This document shows positions 7,881 to 16,508 of a DNA stretch of 64,000 bases, in pieces (positions within the stretch are counted from its first letter, which is position 1; every line of letters begins with the position of its first letter). This DNA is from Planomonospora parontospora (lineage in GTDB: Bacteria; Actinomycetota; Actinomycetes; Streptosporangiales; Streptosporangiaceae). Under the pieces are notes generated by a model that was given only the letters and a program-made list of their open reading frames with translations, made no database searches and was not told the origin of the DNA. Where the stretch lies: the NCBI GenBank assembly GCA_014647935.1, contig BMQD01000005.1, positions 62,001-126,000 of the forward strand, read 5' to 3'. The translations under genes were made by a program, and so were the position numbers.

Positions 7881-8597
7881 TGGACTCCGGTCCGCCTCCC
7901 GGCGCAGCGCCACCGTCACCTCCACCGTCCCGGAGGAGGCCCGCATGACCGCGTCCGGCCACTCCCTGCCGATCATGGCGAGCACCCTGCGGTTCTCCCC
8001 CATGACGTCCATCCCCACCGTCCGCGCGCCCTTCGCCTCGGCCCGGCGCAGCAGCCCGCGGACGAGCCGGGAGCCGAGTCCGAGGCCCTGCCAGTCGTCG
8101 GTCACCACCACGGCGATCTCCACCGCGGCGGCGCCGTCGCCGAAGCTCATCGCGTGCCCCACCACGTCGTCCCGGTGGACCGCCAGCAGCACGTCGCGCC
8201 GCTCGTCCACCGCCAGCAGGGCGCGGACCAGGCTCGCGGCCGGGCGGCCCAGGCCGGTGAAGAACCGCAGGGTCTGCGTGTGCAGCGACAACCCGGAGAG
8301 GAACTGGCGGATCCGCTCCTCGTCGTCCGCCCGAACCGGCCGGATCCCGGCTTCCACCCCCGGCGCCCGGACCTCGGCCTCCGTACCGGGCCACCGGGCC
8401 TCGATCCCCACCCCCGGCCACCGAATTCCGGCGGCCGCTCCGGACACCCCGGACCCGGGCCCCCCGCTCCCCGCACCTTCCCTCTGCGCGACCGGCTGTA
8501 CGACGCGCTGCACGACCGGCTGCGCGGCAGCCTGCACGGCGGGCCGTACGGCCGGCACCGGATCACGGCGCGGGCGTACGAGCTGAGTTCGAATCAT
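7857..8597 (-). CDS. GNAT-family acetyltransferase with a low-complexity N terminus
   Basis: The 246-residue protein's catalytic half starts around residue 85 (IRPVRADDEERIRQFL). It contains VEIAVVVTDDWQGLGLGSR, the acetyl-CoA pyrophosphate-binding motif A with the GLGLG loop. A Val/Gln/Pro-rich N-terminal third (PAVQAAAQPVVQRVVQ) is unusual, and the true start may be internal. The gene is divergent from the HxlR regulator at 8683 with several inverted repeats between them, so joint regulation is plausible. Substrate unknown. Confidence 0.7.
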   Translation of the reverse strand: MIRTQLVRPRRDPVPAVRPAVQAAAQPVVQRVVQPVAQREGAGSGGPGSGVSGAAAGIRWPGVGIEARWPGTEAEVRAPGVEAGIRPVRADDEERIRQFLSGLSLHTQTLRFFTGLGRPAASLVRALLAVDERRDVLLAVHRDDVVGHAMSFGDGAAAVEIAVVVTDDWQGLGLGSRLVRGLLRRAEAKGARTVGMDVMGENRRVLAMIGREWPDAVMRASSGTVEVTVALRREADRSPSVLGPVL

Positions 8598-8626
8598 GGA
8601 CTCAGAATCCCGGGATCTCCTGAGTC
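8583..8626. promoter_or_regulatory. Overlapping inverted repeats in the GNAT/HxlR divergent region
   Basis: GACTCAG (8599-8605) and CTGAGTC (8620-8626) are perfect inverted copies. A further CTGAGTTC at 8583 pairs imperfectly with the GGACTCAG ending at 8605. Three related half-sites at the start of two divergent genes suggest an operator for the HxlR protein. Confidence 0.45.
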
Positions 8627-8682
8627 TGTCAACTAGACTTAGCCTCGTTGGAGGTGGTTCCGTGGCCGCTTACGCTTCTCGT

Positions 8683-9363
8683 ATGAGTGAGCCGACCTTC
8701 GGCGACGCGCCCTTCCGGGTGGACAACTGCTCGATCGAACGAACCCTGGCCATCGTGGGCGAGAAATGGACCTTCCTGGTGCTCCGCGAGGCCTTCAGCG
8801 GGGTGCGCCGCTTCGCCGACATGCAGGCCGCCACCGGGGCTCCCCGGCAGGTGCTGAGCGCCCGCCTCGCCCGGCTGGTGGAGGAGGGGCTGCTCCGCAA
8901 GGTCCCCTACCGCGAGCCCGGCCAGCGCCAGCGCGACGAGTACCGCCTGACCGAGATGGGCCGCGACCTCTACCCGATCATGGTCGCGCTGATGCACTGG
9001 GGCGACCGCTACCGGTCGGGTTCCGGCGGCCCGCCGGTGCTCCTCACCCATCGCGGCTGCGGCGCCCTCGTCGAGCAGCGCTTCCGGTGCGCCGAGGGCC
9101 ACGAGGTCGCCGGGCCCCGGGAGGTCACCCCGCTGCCGGGCCCCGGCGCGCTGAACGTCGCACCGGCCGTCGCGGCCCGCGCGACGCCGGACACCGACAC
9201 CGCCGGCGACCAACCTCGTGGTGACGGGCCGCATGGTGACCGGCCGCGCGGTGACGGGCCGCATGGTGACGGGCCGCGCGGTGACGGGCCCTCGGCCACC
9301 GGACCCGCGACGCCGGACGCGGGGACCACCGGAGCCCCTCCGCGCGGCGGCGACACCCCCTGA
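8683..9363 (+). CDS. HxlR-family winged-helix regulator with a Gly-Asp-Pro repeat tail
   Basis: The 226-residue protein begins with the HxlR pattern: NCSIERTLAIVGEKWTFLVL (about residues 11-30), then RFADMQAATGAPRQVLSARL and the wing GLLRKVPYREPGQRQRDEYR. These dimeric repressors usually sense redox or aromatic compounds. A later CGALVEQRFRC segment could bind metal. The last 60 residues are low complexity with a 10-residue period (RGDGPHGDRP type, 30 bp in DNA), which the family does not need. ATG 8683 is chosen because homology starts there. Confidence 0.8.
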   Translation: MSEPTFGDAPFRVDNCSIERTLAIVGEKWTFLVLREAFSGVRRFADMQAATGAPRQVLSARLARLVEEGLLRKVPYREPGQRQRDEYRLTEMGRDLYPIMVALMHWGDRYRSGSGGPPVLLTHRGCGALVEQRFRCAEGHEVAGPREVTPLPGPGALNVAPAVAARATPDTDTAGDQPRGDGPHGDRPRGDGPHGDGPRGDGPSATGPATPDAGTTGAPPRGGDTP

Positions 9364-9412
9364 GGGCCACTCGGCGGACGGGGCGGTCGGTGCGGTGCCT
9401 ACCCTTGGTGGC

Positions 9413-10198
9413 GTGTACCGCTTCCTTCTGACCCGCCGGTGGATCGCGCTCCACATCGTGGTGCTGCTGGTCATCCCCGCCTTCGTCCTCCTGGGCCAGT
9501 GGCAGTTCGGGCGCTACGAGGAGCGGTCCGCCGGCAGCGACCGGACCACGGCCAACCTGGAGGCGCCCCCGGTCCCCGTCGCGACGCTCACCACCGCGGG
9601 CGGCGCCGTGCGCGAGCAGGACAAGTACCGCACCGTGACGGCGACCGGCACGTTCGACCCCGCCCACCAGCTGCTGGCCCGCCGCCGCGTCCAGGACGGG
9701 GCCGTCGGCTTCTACGTGATCACCCCGCTGGTCACCGGCGACGGCGAGGCGGTGCTGGTGAACCGGGGATGGGTCCGGGCCGGCGCCACCGCCGACGCCC
9801 TCCCGGAGGTGCCCGCCCCCTCCTCCGGCCCGGTCACCGTCACCGGGCGGCTCCGCCCCGCCGAGACCGAGGAGTCCTCCGGCATCCGCGACCTGCGGGG
9901 GCTCCCCGCCGGGCAGGTGATGCTGATCAACCCCGCCGTGATCGGCGAGGGCCTGCCGTACCGCCTGCTCGGCGGCTTCGTGGAGCTGGTCCGGCAGTCC
10001 CCGGAGGCCGCCGCCGCGCCCGCGCCGGTGCCCGAGCCGGAGGTCGGCGAGGGGGGCGGTCTCAACCTGGCGTACGGCGTGCAGTGGTGGCTGTTCATCG
10101 GGGTCGCCATCGGCGGCTGGGTCCTGCTGATCCGCCGCGAGGCCGCCGACCTGAAGGCCCAGGCCGACCAGGAAAGCACAGAAAAGGTAAACGCTTGA
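9413..10198 (+). CDS. SURF1-family cytochrome oxidase biogenesis protein
   Basis: 261 residues with the SURF1 layout. An N-terminal membrane helix (IALHIVVLLVIPAFVLLGQW) is followed by QFGRYEER, a soluble domain with VLVNRGWVRAG, and a C-terminal membrane helix (VQWWLFIGVAIGGWVLLI). SURF1 proteins help insert haem a3 into the aa3-type cytochrome c oxidase. GTG 9413 places the first helix correctly at the N terminus. No oxidase gene lies within the window. Confidence 0.85.
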   Translation: MYRFLLTRRWIALHIVVLLVIPAFVLLGQWQFGRYEERSAGSDRTTANLEAPPVPVATLTTAGGAVREQDKYRTVTATGTFDPAHQLLARRRVQDGAVGFYVITPLVTGDGEAVLVNRGWVRAGATADALPEVPAPSSGPVTVTGRLRPAETEESSGIRDLRGLPAGQVMLINPAVIGEGLPYRLLGGFVELVRQSPEAAAAPAPVPEPEVGEGGGLNLAYGVQWWLFIGVAIGGWVLLIRREAADLKAQADQESTEKVNA

Positions 10199-10264
10199 CC
10201 TTCGGGATCAACACGAGACCCCATCGCTTGTCCAGCGTGACGCCAACGCCGTACCGTTGACCGC

Positions 10265-11461
10265 GTGACTGCGCCGCTACTGCCCGACCCCGAGCCCAGG
10301 CGGCGGGACCATGTGATCATTTCGGTCGACGACCACCTGATCGAGCCGCCCGACATGTTCGAGGGCCGACTCCCGGAGAAATACGCCGAGGTCGCGCCCA
10401 AGGTCGTGGAGACCGAGTCGGGCCACCAGGTCTGGCGGTACGGCGGGGCCACCTACCCGTGCGCCGGCCTCGACGTCGGCGCGGGCCTGCCGCGCGAGCA
10501 GCGGACGCTCGACCCGGTCCGCTTCGAGCACATGCGCCCGGGCTGCCACGACATCGAGGCGCGGATCGAGGACATGGACCGCGCGGGCATCTGGGCGGCG
10601 CTCTGCTTCCCCGGCATGCTCGCCGGCCAGTCGGGCATGGTCTTCTCCCGCACCCGCGACCAGGAGCTGGGCCTGGCGGTCCTGCGGGCCTGGAACGACT
10701 GGCACGTCGACGTCTGGGCCGGCGCCTACCCCGAGCGGATCATCGCCCTGCAGCTGCCCTGGCTGACCGACCCCGAGCTCGCGGCCAAGGAGGTCCGGGA
10801 CAACGCCTCGCGCGGGTTCAAGGCCGTGCTGTTCCCCGAGTTCCCCACCCGGCTGCGTCTGCCGTCGATCCACGGCGAGCACTGGGACCCGTTCTTCCGC
10901 GCCTGCGAGGAGACCGGCACCGTGGTCTGCCTGCACACCGGCGCGGGCTCCTGGACCCCGGTGCCCTCGCCCGACACCCCCGTCGAGGCGATCACCACGC
11001 TCATGCCGGCCAGCGCCATGTTCGCCTGCGCCGACTGGCTCTGGTCGGGTGTGCCGCTGCGCTTCCCCGCGCTGCGGATCCTGATCGTGGAGGGGGGCGT
11101 GGGCTGGCTGCCGATGCTCGCCGAGCGGGCCGACTACGCGCTGGACCACCCGGTCGCCGGGGAGGCGGCCTGGGAGGGCGGGCTGAAGCCCAGCGAGGTC
11201 CTGCGCCGCAACTTCTTCTTCGGCACGCTCGACGACCACGCGCTGTCGGGCGTGCGCCTGGCGGTCGGCCTGGAGCACGTCCTGCTGGAGAGCGGCTATC
11301 CGCACTCCGACTCGACCTGGCCCGACACCCAGCAGGCGCTCGCCCGCAACCTGGGCAGCCTCCCGCCCGCCGACATCGCCCGAGTGGCCTACGGCAACGC
11401 CGCCCGCCTGTTCGGGCACCCGCTCCCGTCCCGGGCGTGGCTCAGGATGGAGCAGATCTAG
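10265..11461 (+). CDS. Amidohydrolase 2 family metal-dependent hydrolase/decarboxylase
   Basis: The 398-residue protein starts SVDDHLIEPPDMFEG, the form of the first metal motif seen in ACMSD-like amidohydrolases. Later features are a central CLHTGAGSW (metal His) and LLESGYPHSDSTWPD near the C terminus, where the family's catalytic Asp lies. Members hydrolyse or decarboxylate aromatic acids, and many sit in degradation loci; the substrate here is not evident. GTG 10265 is used. The stop overlaps the convergent YkvA-like gene by 4 bp. Confidence 0.8.
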   Translation: MTAPLLPDPEPRRRDHVIISVDDHLIEPPDMFEGRLPEKYAEVAPKVVETESGHQVWRYGGATYPCAGLDVGAGLPREQRTLDPVRFEHMRPGCHDIEARIEDMDRAGIWAALCFPGMLAGQSGMVFSRTRDQELGLAVLRAWNDWHVDVWAGAYPERIIALQLPWLTDPELAAKEVRDNASRGFKAVLFPEFPTRLRLPSIHGEHWDPFFRACEETGTVVCLHTGAGSWTPVPSPDTPVEAITTLMPASAMFACADWLWSGVPLRFPALRILIVEGGVGWLPMLAERADYALDHPVAGEAAWEGGLKPSEVLRRNFFFGTLDDHALSGVRLAVGLEHVLLESGYPHSDSTWPDTQQALARNLGSLPPADIARVAYGNAARLFGHPLPSRAWLRMEQI

Positions 11462-11820
11462 CGCACGGACCCGGCGGGCCCGCCGGCGGGAGGGCCCGCG
11501 AGATAGCGGCGCTCCCACTCGACGTAGCGTCCGCTCTCCCCGAGCAGCGAGCCCATCAGCCAGAGGAAGACGCCGAAGTCGTCGGCCACCCCGACCAGCG
11601 CCAGGAAATCCGGGACGAAGTCGATGGGCGAGACCATGTAGAGCACTCCGAGGCCCATCATGGTCAGCTTCCCCCGGCTCATGCCGGGGTACCGGCCGCG
11701 CATGACCGAGCCGACGAGCCGCGGCATCGCCCGCAGCCGCGCGCCGAGCCCGGGCGACCCGGGCTTCGACACGTCCCGGTACACCCGCCACGCCTGTGCC
11801 GCCCGTGCTGCCTTCGCCAT
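11458..11820 (-). CDS. YkvA-like (DUF1232) membrane-associated protein
   Basis: The 120-residue protein carries the DUF1232 core around residues 50-95: GVLYMVSPIDFVPDFLALVGVADD in the genomic frame, with the recognisable SPIDxxPD signature and a following hydrophobic stretch. The biochemical role of the family is unknown. AGGAGG before the ATG supports the start. Confidence 0.75.
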   Translation of the reverse strand: MAKAARAAQAWRVYRDVSKPGSPGLGARLRAMPRLVGSVMRGRYPGMSRGKLTMMGLGVLYMVSPIDFVPDFLALVGVADDFGVFLWLMGSLLGESGRYVEWERRYLAGPPAGGPAGSVR

Positions 11821-11895
11821 GGGGAACCTCCTCGCAGGACACGTCCGCCGGACCCCGGACTACCCCGCGGTCTTGCGATATAACGCGTGATCCCG

Positions 11896-12030
11896 GCCTC
11901 CGGTTCCCGAGGCCCCGCGCCCGCTCCCCGCAGCGGCCCCGTCCGCACGACGACCTCGCCTCCGGTTCCCGAGGCCCCGTGCCCGTCCCGCACGACGGCC
12001 CCGCGCCCGCTCCCCGCAGCGGCCCTGCGC
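11896..12030. repeat. Degenerate GC-rich repeats between convergent and upstream genes
   Basis: GCCTCCGGTTCCCGAGGCC occurs at 11896 and 11958. A second word (GCCCGCTCCCCGCAGCGGCC) occurs around 11918 and 12004. Both contain self-complementary ends. No gene is supported in 11821-12075. Confidence 0.55.
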
Positions 12031-12075
12031 CGCTCCGGCTCCGCCCGGCGCCGGGTCGTCCGCACGGCCCCGCGC

Positions 12076-13047
12076 TCACTCCGCGTTCGGCGCCAGATCC
12101 CGTACGGCCTGCGCGATCGGCACCTCACCGCCGGGAATGGGCGCGAGCACCGGCGTGTCGAGGCCGTTCTCGACGTACCGGCGGATCCTGGCCCGGCAGG
12201 TGGCCGCGTCGCCGTGCACGATGAGCGCGTCCACGACCTCGTCGGGGATGGCCTTGAGCGCCGCCTGCCGGTCTCCCGCGGCCCAGGCCTCGTGCATCGG
12301 CCGCAGCACGTCGCCGCGGCCCAGCCAGTCGTGGAAGGCCGCGTAGACCGGGACGGTCAGGTAGCTGGCGAGCATCCACCGGCCGAGCTCCCGCACCTTG
12401 TCGGCGTCCTCGCTGACGCACACGAACAAGCGGGCGACCAGCTCGGTCTCCGGGCCGATCTCCGCGCGGACCTTCCGGACGTCCTCCGGCGAGAGCCAGT
12501 TGGTGATCGCGCCGTCGGCCTCCTCGGCGGCCAGGCGGAGCATCCGGGGCCGCAGCGCGGCCAGCACGATCTTCGGGGCCACCTTGGGCGCGCGCTCCAG
12601 CTTGAAGCCCTTGACCTCGAACGTCTCGTACTTCTCGGTGACCTTCTCGCCCGCCAGGGCCTTCTTCAGGAAGCGCAGCGTGTCGCGGGTCCTGGAGAAG
12701 GGCCTGGTGAACTCCCCGGCGTTCCAGCGCTCGACGATGGCCGGGGAGGAGGCCCCGATGCCCAGCACGAACCGGTCCGGGGCGAGGTCGGCGAGCGTGG
12801 CGGCCGACATGGCCAGCAGGCCGGGACCCCGGGTGGAGGCGGGGACGATCGCGCTGCCGAGGCGCAGGCCCGGGGCCCACTCGTTGGCCAGCGCGAGCGG
12901 GGTGAAGCCGTCGACGCCGTTGACCTCGGCCGACCACATGTCGGTGTAGCCGAGTCCGGGGAGCTCGGCCACCAGTTCCTTCGAGCCCGCCAGTGAGCGG
13001 TCGTAGAAGGGGACCGTCATCCCCCAGCGTGCGCCCGTCGCCATCAT
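12076..13047 (-). CDS. LLM-class F420-dependent oxidoreductase
   Basis: 323 residues with the luciferase-like TIM-barrel pattern. The N terminus is GMTVPFYDRS. GYTDMWSAEVNGVDGFTPLA and LRLGSAIVPASTRGPGLLAMSAATL follow, then DRFVLGIGASSPAIVERWNG-like residues. In actinobacteria this subclass generally uses reduced F420 to act on carbonyl, sulfonate or steroid-type substrates; the actual substrate is unknown. An inverted repeat (GAAC-8-GTTC, 13160-13175) lies about 115 bp upstream. Confidence 0.8.
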   Translation of the reverse strand: MMATGARWGMTVPFYDRSLAGSKELVAELPGLGYTDMWSAEVNGVDGFTPLALANEWAPGLRLGSAIVPASTRGPGLLAMSAATLADLAPDRFVLGIGASSPAIVERWNAGEFTRPFSRTRDTLRFLKKALAGEKVTEKYETFEVKGFKLERAPKVAPKIVLAALRPRMLRLAAEEADGAITNWLSPEDVRKVRAEIGPETELVARLFVCVSEDADKVRELGRWMLASYLTVPVYAAFHDWLGRGDVLRPMHEAWAAGDRQAALKAIPDEVVDALIVHGDAATCRARIRRYVENGLDTPVLAPIPGGEVPIAQAVRDLAPNAE

Positions 13048-13159
13048 GTGCCTCCCATGCTCCCTGCCCGGACTCCGTCCCGCGGCCCGTGCCGCGGTCC
13101 CCGCCCCTGCCGCCGCCCGCCGGTGCGACCGCCGCCGTGGCGGCCGACGTCACCGCCTA

Positions 13160-13233
13160 GAACGAAATTCTGTTCCAGCTTGCCGTACGGGACCCGGGGG
13201 ATGTCAACGATCTGACCGTACCAACCGGACGGT
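13160..13233. promoter_or_regulatory. Two candidate operators between the LLM oxidoreductase and TetR genes
   Basis: GAAC and GTTC separated by 8 bp (13160-13175), and ACCGT/ACGGT separated by 9 bp (13215-13233). Both are typical of TetR-family operators. The adjacent TetR gene ends at 13253 and is transcribed towards this region, so it could act here. Confidence 0.4.
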
Positions 13234-13252
13234 ATGTTACGGGAACGGGCCG

Positions 13253-13927
13253 TCAGGAGCGCAGCTCGTGCACCCCGGCGATGAAGTCCTTCGCCACGCC
13301 CCGCAGGCCCGGCAGGTAGGACAGGCCGACCAGCCGGTCGACCAGCGGCACGGTCAGGTCGATGAACCGGTGGGTCCGCCGGCAGCCCTCCGAGTCGTCG
13401 TGCACCCAGAACAGCACCACGCCCATGGACAGCAGCCAGAGCAGCTCCGGCAGCTCCGCCCTGATCTCGGCGTCCATCCGGTCGGCCGAGCCCTCGACGA
13501 CCCGGCGGTAGATCGCGATCGACGCCTCCCGCGCGGGCGAGGAGTCGGCGCTGAACGGGCTGAGCGGGTTGCTCGGCTCGGCCGCGTGCTTGAAGAACTT
13601 CACCGCGAACTCGTGGTACGGCTCGGAGACCCGCACCCACTCGCGGAGCACCCCGTCCAGGCGCCCGGCCAGGGACCGCTCGGTGGCCAGCACCCGCTCG
13701 CACGCCGCCTCGTGCTCGGCCTGCGCCCGGTCGTAGTAGGCCTGGACCAGCGCCTCCTTGGACGAGAAGTAGTAGTAGGCGTTCCCCACGGAGACCCCGG
13801 CCTCGGCCGCGATGGCCCGCATGGTGGTCGCCTCGTAGCCCCGCTCGCGGAACAGCCGCAGGGCCGTCTCCACGATCGCTTCGCGGGTCCTGTCGGATCC
13901 CCTGGTCCTCCGGGTCGGCTCGGCCAC
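13253..13927 (-). CDS. TetR-family regulator whose 5' end is the element's integration site
   Basis: 224 residues from the GTG at 13927. The helix-turn-helix (EAIVETALRLFRERGYEATT, then EAGVSVGNAYYYFSSKEALV) is intact, followed by a ligand domain of normal length. The start codon lies inside the 14-bp att core (13915-13928), so everything upstream of it now belongs to the mobile element. Without the element, the sequence right of attR would add an in-frame GTG ACG AGC before this GTG. The native promoter is therefore displaced to 30175 onward and expression may be altered. The element also offers an in-frame ATG at 13963 that overlaps the integrase start. Confidence 0.85.
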   Translation of the reverse strand: MAEPTRRTRGSDRTREAIVETALRLFRERGYEATTMRAIAAEAGVSVGNAYYYFSSKEALVQAYYDRAQAEHEAACERVLATERSLAGRLDGVLREWVRVSEPYHEFAVKFFKHAAEPSNPLSPFSADSSPAREASIAIYRRVVEGSADRMDAEIRAELPELLWLLSMGVVLFWVHDDSEGCRRTHRFIDLTVPLVDRLVGLSYLPGLRGVAKDFIAGVHELRS

Positions 13928-13928
13928 G
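13915..13928. repeat. attL core
   Basis: TCGGCTCGGCCACG, identical to 30161-30174. It spans the TetR start codon and lies 22 bp before the integrase ATG, the usual place for attL. The flanking element arm GTAACCTATCG (13937-13947) pairs with CGATGGGTTAC at the right end (10 of 11). Confidence 0.85.
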
Positions 13929-13950
13929 TCTTCAAGGTAACCTATCGAAC

Positions 13951-15381
13951 ATGGCCCCCACAAGAGCGGTTGCGCTGCTGCGAATCTCCGACGACGACAC
14001 AGGTGAAGCCGCCGGCGTTGAGCGCCAGGGCGTCGACACCCGCAAACTGGGCGGCCGACTCGGCTGGACCATCGGCCCGGCTGAGACGCACGTGGTCGTC
14101 GAAAACGACACCAGCGCCTTCAAACGTCGCAAGATCCGCCTCCCCGATGGAACAACCGCCCTTCGCACCGTACGCCCCGGGTTCCGTCGCGTGCTGGAAA
14201 TGCTCGCGTCCGGCGAAGCCGACGGTCTTCTCGCCTACGACCTCGACCGGGTGGCCCGCGACCCCCGCGACCTCGAAGACCTCATCGACGTAGTCGAGTC
14301 CCGCCGGGTGCCGACCGCCGCGGTGACCGGAAGCCTCGACCTCAACACCGACGCGGGAATCGCTCAGGCCCGCATCATGGTCGCCATCGCAAACAAGTCC
14401 AGCCGGGACACCTCCCGCCGGGTGGTGCGAGCACTGGAGGAGCTGGCCGAGCAAGGAAAGTGGTCGGGAGGCGGCTACCGGCCGTACGGCTACGAGCCCG
14501 ACGGTACGACCATCCAGGAGGAAGAAGCCGCCATCGTCCGCGAGATGGCCGACCGCATCATCAGCGGCTGGAGCCCGCACCGCATCGCCACCGACCTCAA
14601 CAGCCGAGGCATCCGCCCGGCCCGGGCCGAGAAGTGGAAAAGCAGCGCGGTCACCTCCCTGCTCACCGGACCACGCATCGCCGGGCTGCGCACCCACCGC
14701 GCCCAGGTCGTCGGCAAGGCCGCGTGGCCGGCCATCCTCCCGATGGAGACGTGGGAAGCCGTATGCGCAGCCATCGCAGGCCGGGCCCGCGGGAACTCGA
14801 ACAAGCTCACGCGGTGGCTGACCGGCGCGCTGTTCTGCTCCGCATGCGGCCACCGACTCACCGGCTCGCCGGTCGGCGATGGCAGCGCGCATCGGTACTG
14901 GTGCAACACCTCCCGGGGAGGGTGCGGGAAGATCTCGATCAACGCCGAGCTCACCGAAGCCGAGGTGGAACGGCAGATCCTCGAGTATCTGGAGATGCCG
15001 GGTGTTCTGGAGCGTATCCGCTCCGCCACGTCCAGCAGCACAGCGGATGAGGCCCGGAAGGATGCCTCGGAGGACGAGGCGCAGCTGAAGGAGCTGGCCC
15101 GGATGTGGGCGCAGAAGCGGATCACGCTCGCGGAGTACACCGAGGCCCGAAAGATCATCGAGGACCGTCTGAAGGAGACAAAGGCGTTCCTGACAGCGTC
15201 CGCGCCGCTCGTGCTTCGCGGCCTCCTGTCGGGGAACGTGCGGGCGAAGTGGGCGAAGAAGACGCCGGCCGAGCGGCGGGAGATCGTCCTCGCCTTGCTT
15301 CCTGGGTACCGGGTGATGCCTCACGTCGGCGGTGTGCGAACCTTCGACCCGTCTCGCCTACAGCCCATTGATCATGAGTGA
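13951..15381 (+). CDS. int: Large serine recombinase (integrase)
   Basis: 476 residues. The resolvase-type catalytic domain begins LLRISDDDTGE with the nucleophile Ser13. It continues with AYDLDRVARDPRDLEDL (about 94-112), which carries the active-site Arg cluster, and ANKSSRDTSRRV. The recombinase domain follows (GGYRPYGYEPDG, then INSRG-like and SAVTSLLTGPRIAG). A zinc ribbon has CSAC near 296 and WCNTSRGGCGK near 325, and a helical region lies beyond. Such enzymes join attP and attB without host factors, and excision needs a directionality factor. The gene converges with and overlaps the XRE gene by 10 bp. Once integrated, its upstream DNA is host sequence, whereas in the circle it would be the element's right end. 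Confidence 0.93.
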   Translation: MAPTRAVALLRISDDDTGEAAGVERQGVDTRKLGGRLGWTIGPAETHVVVENDTSAFKRRKIRLPDGTTALRTVRPGFRRVLEMLASGEADGLLAYDLDRVARDPRDLEDLIDVVESRRVPTAAVTGSLDLNTDAGIAQARIMVAIANKSSRDTSRRVVRALEELAEQGKWSGGGYRPYGYEPDGTTIQEEEAAIVREMADRIISGWSPHRIATDLNSRGIRPARAEKWKSSAVTSLLTGPRIAGLRTHRAQVVGKAAWPAILPMETWEAVCAAIAGRARGNSNKLTRWLTGALFCSACGHRLTGSPVGDGSAHRYWCNTSRGGCGKISINAELTEAEVERQILEYLEMPGVLERIRSATSSSTADEARKDASEDEAQLKELARMWAQKRITLAEYTEARKIIEDRLKETKAFLTASAPLVLRGLLSGNVRAKWAKKTPAERREIVLALLPGYRVMPHVGGVRTFDPSRLQPIDHE

Positions 15382-16019
15382 GAAGACGGAGGCAGATGCG
15401 GCGCCAGCTCCTTCGCCAGCTGCCGCGTGATGTGCCCGCGGCGGGTGCGGCGCTGGGTGGGCGTCATCTCCCCCATCTCCGCCATTCGCCGGTCACGTTC
15501 CTGGTGGAGGTTCCGTCCCCAGAGCTTCTCCGCAGCGGTGTAAACATCTTCTGGACGCAGCCCCAGGCGAGCGGCCAGCTCGGCGTCAGCCTGGAATGAG
15601 ACAGTCTCCCCGGGCAGAGAGTTGGCCCATCTACGAACCGCACTCCCGGACAAAGTAATGCTCAGACGGGATTGGCCATCGAGCCACTCTCGGTAGTCGC
15701 TCAGGTCCACGACGGCGTCAGCGCTGAGCCGCATGTTCCCCTCGCCTGCGAAGAGCCTCGACAAGGGCACCTCATAGGACCCGGCGAGCAGCGTCAGGGC
15801 GGCGATGTCCATGCTTTCCCGTCGGCCGCTCTCGATGGAAGCGATGTTCGCGGCCGTCCAAGCGAGTCCATCTGCACGCAGGACATTCGCGGCTTCCTGC
15901 TGCGTCTGCCCCCACTGTGCTCGTAGCTGAGCGAGGTTCCGGCCCACGACTTGGCCGACCGCAGGAGCGCTGACCTCGGCCTCTGCGCTTGCGCTTGCTG
16001 TTCCTCTGTCTTTTGCCAC
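15372..16019 (-). CDS. XRE-family repressor-like protein
   Basis: 215 residues from GTG 16019. The helix-turn-helix (about residues 20-75) reads NLAQLRAQWGQTQQEAANVL, then NIASIESGRRESM and LAGSYEVPLSRLFAGEG. The C-terminal half may be a dimer or sensor domain. It is divergent from the small XRE gene at 16120 and convergent with int, the position of a lysogeny-type master repressor. No peptidase or self-cleavage motif is seen, so release would need another trigger. Confidence 0.75.
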   Translation of the reverse strand: MAKDRGTASASAEAEVSAPAVGQVVGRNLAQLRAQWGQTQQEAANVLRADGLAWTAANIASIESGRRESMDIAALTLLAGSYEVPLSRLFAGEGNMRLSADAVVDLSDYREWLDGQSRLSITLSGSAVRRWANSLPGETVSFQADAELAARLGLRPEDVYTAAEKLWGRNLHQERDRRMAEMGEMTPTQRRTRRGHITRQLAKELAPHLPPSSHS

Positions 16020-16034
16020 CCGCTCACGGTAGCA

Positions 16035-16075
16035 GTTGCTCCCTGCGTTGACATCAGCGAGCAACGCGGTAGGGT
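16035..16075 (+). promoter_or_regulatory. Divergent switch promoter with an operator
   Basis: TTGACA (16048-16053) and TAGGGT (16070-16075) with a 16-bp spacer form a credible rightward promoter. An inverted repeat GTTGCTC/GAGCAAC (16035-16041, 16059-16065) covers the -35 box and spacer, so a bound repressor would occlude it. Confidence 0.6.
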
Positions 16076-16119
16076 GCTTCCTGACTGAAATGCATAGTGC
16101 AAATCGGTAAGGAGGATTC

Positions 16120-16356
16120 ATGTCCCCCCGTATCTCTACGACCAGCAAGCTTCGGCAGTGGAGGACGCAGAACAGCCTGACCCTGGAGGATGTCTCCGGT
16201 CTCTGCGGGCTCAGCGTCGCCACCGTCAGCAGGGTCGAGCGCGGGAAGAGCAACCTGGCCCCGATCATGAAGGTCAAAGTGGCCCGCCGCCTGGGCGCTC
16301 GTGTCCGCGACCTGTTCGACATCGAAGACGTGCCCGAGACGGCGGACGTCGCGTGA
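16120..16356 (+). CDS. Small XRE-family DNA-binding protein
   Basis: 78 residues that are almost entirely a helix-turn-helix: KLRQWRTQNSLTLEDVSGLC, then VATVSRVERGKSNLAP. A perfect AAGGAGG precedes the ATG. As first gene of the rightward operon and divergent from the larger XRE protein, it may act as antirepressor, Cro-like repressor or directionality factor. Its stop overlaps the next GTG (GTGA). Confidence 0.75.
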   Translation: MSPRISTTSKLRQWRTQNSLTLEDVSGLCGLSVATVSRVERGKSNLAPIMKVKVARRLGARVRDLFDIEDVPETADVA

Positions 16357-16508
16357 AGAACACCCCGCCACCCGCTTATCCCATGCGGCCGCTCATCGAC
16401 GTCATCGGTCTGCCCAGCCCCGAGCTGGCTCGCCGTCTGGTGACGCTCCTCGGCCTCGCCGAGGCTTCCACCCCCGAGAGCTCCATCGGAGACCCCCATG
16501 CCGCCTAA
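16353..16508 (+). CDS. Small protein of unknown function (51 aa)
   Basis: Starts at a GTG overlapping the previous stop and ends 11 bp inside the next gene, so it is translationally coupled on both sides. The sequence (PLIDVIGLPSPELARRLVTL) is likely one or two amphipathic helices. No family recognised; support comes from coupling and position. Confidence 0.5.
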   Translation: MKNTPPPAYPMRPLIDVIGLPSPELARRLVTLLGLAEASTPESSIGDPHAA

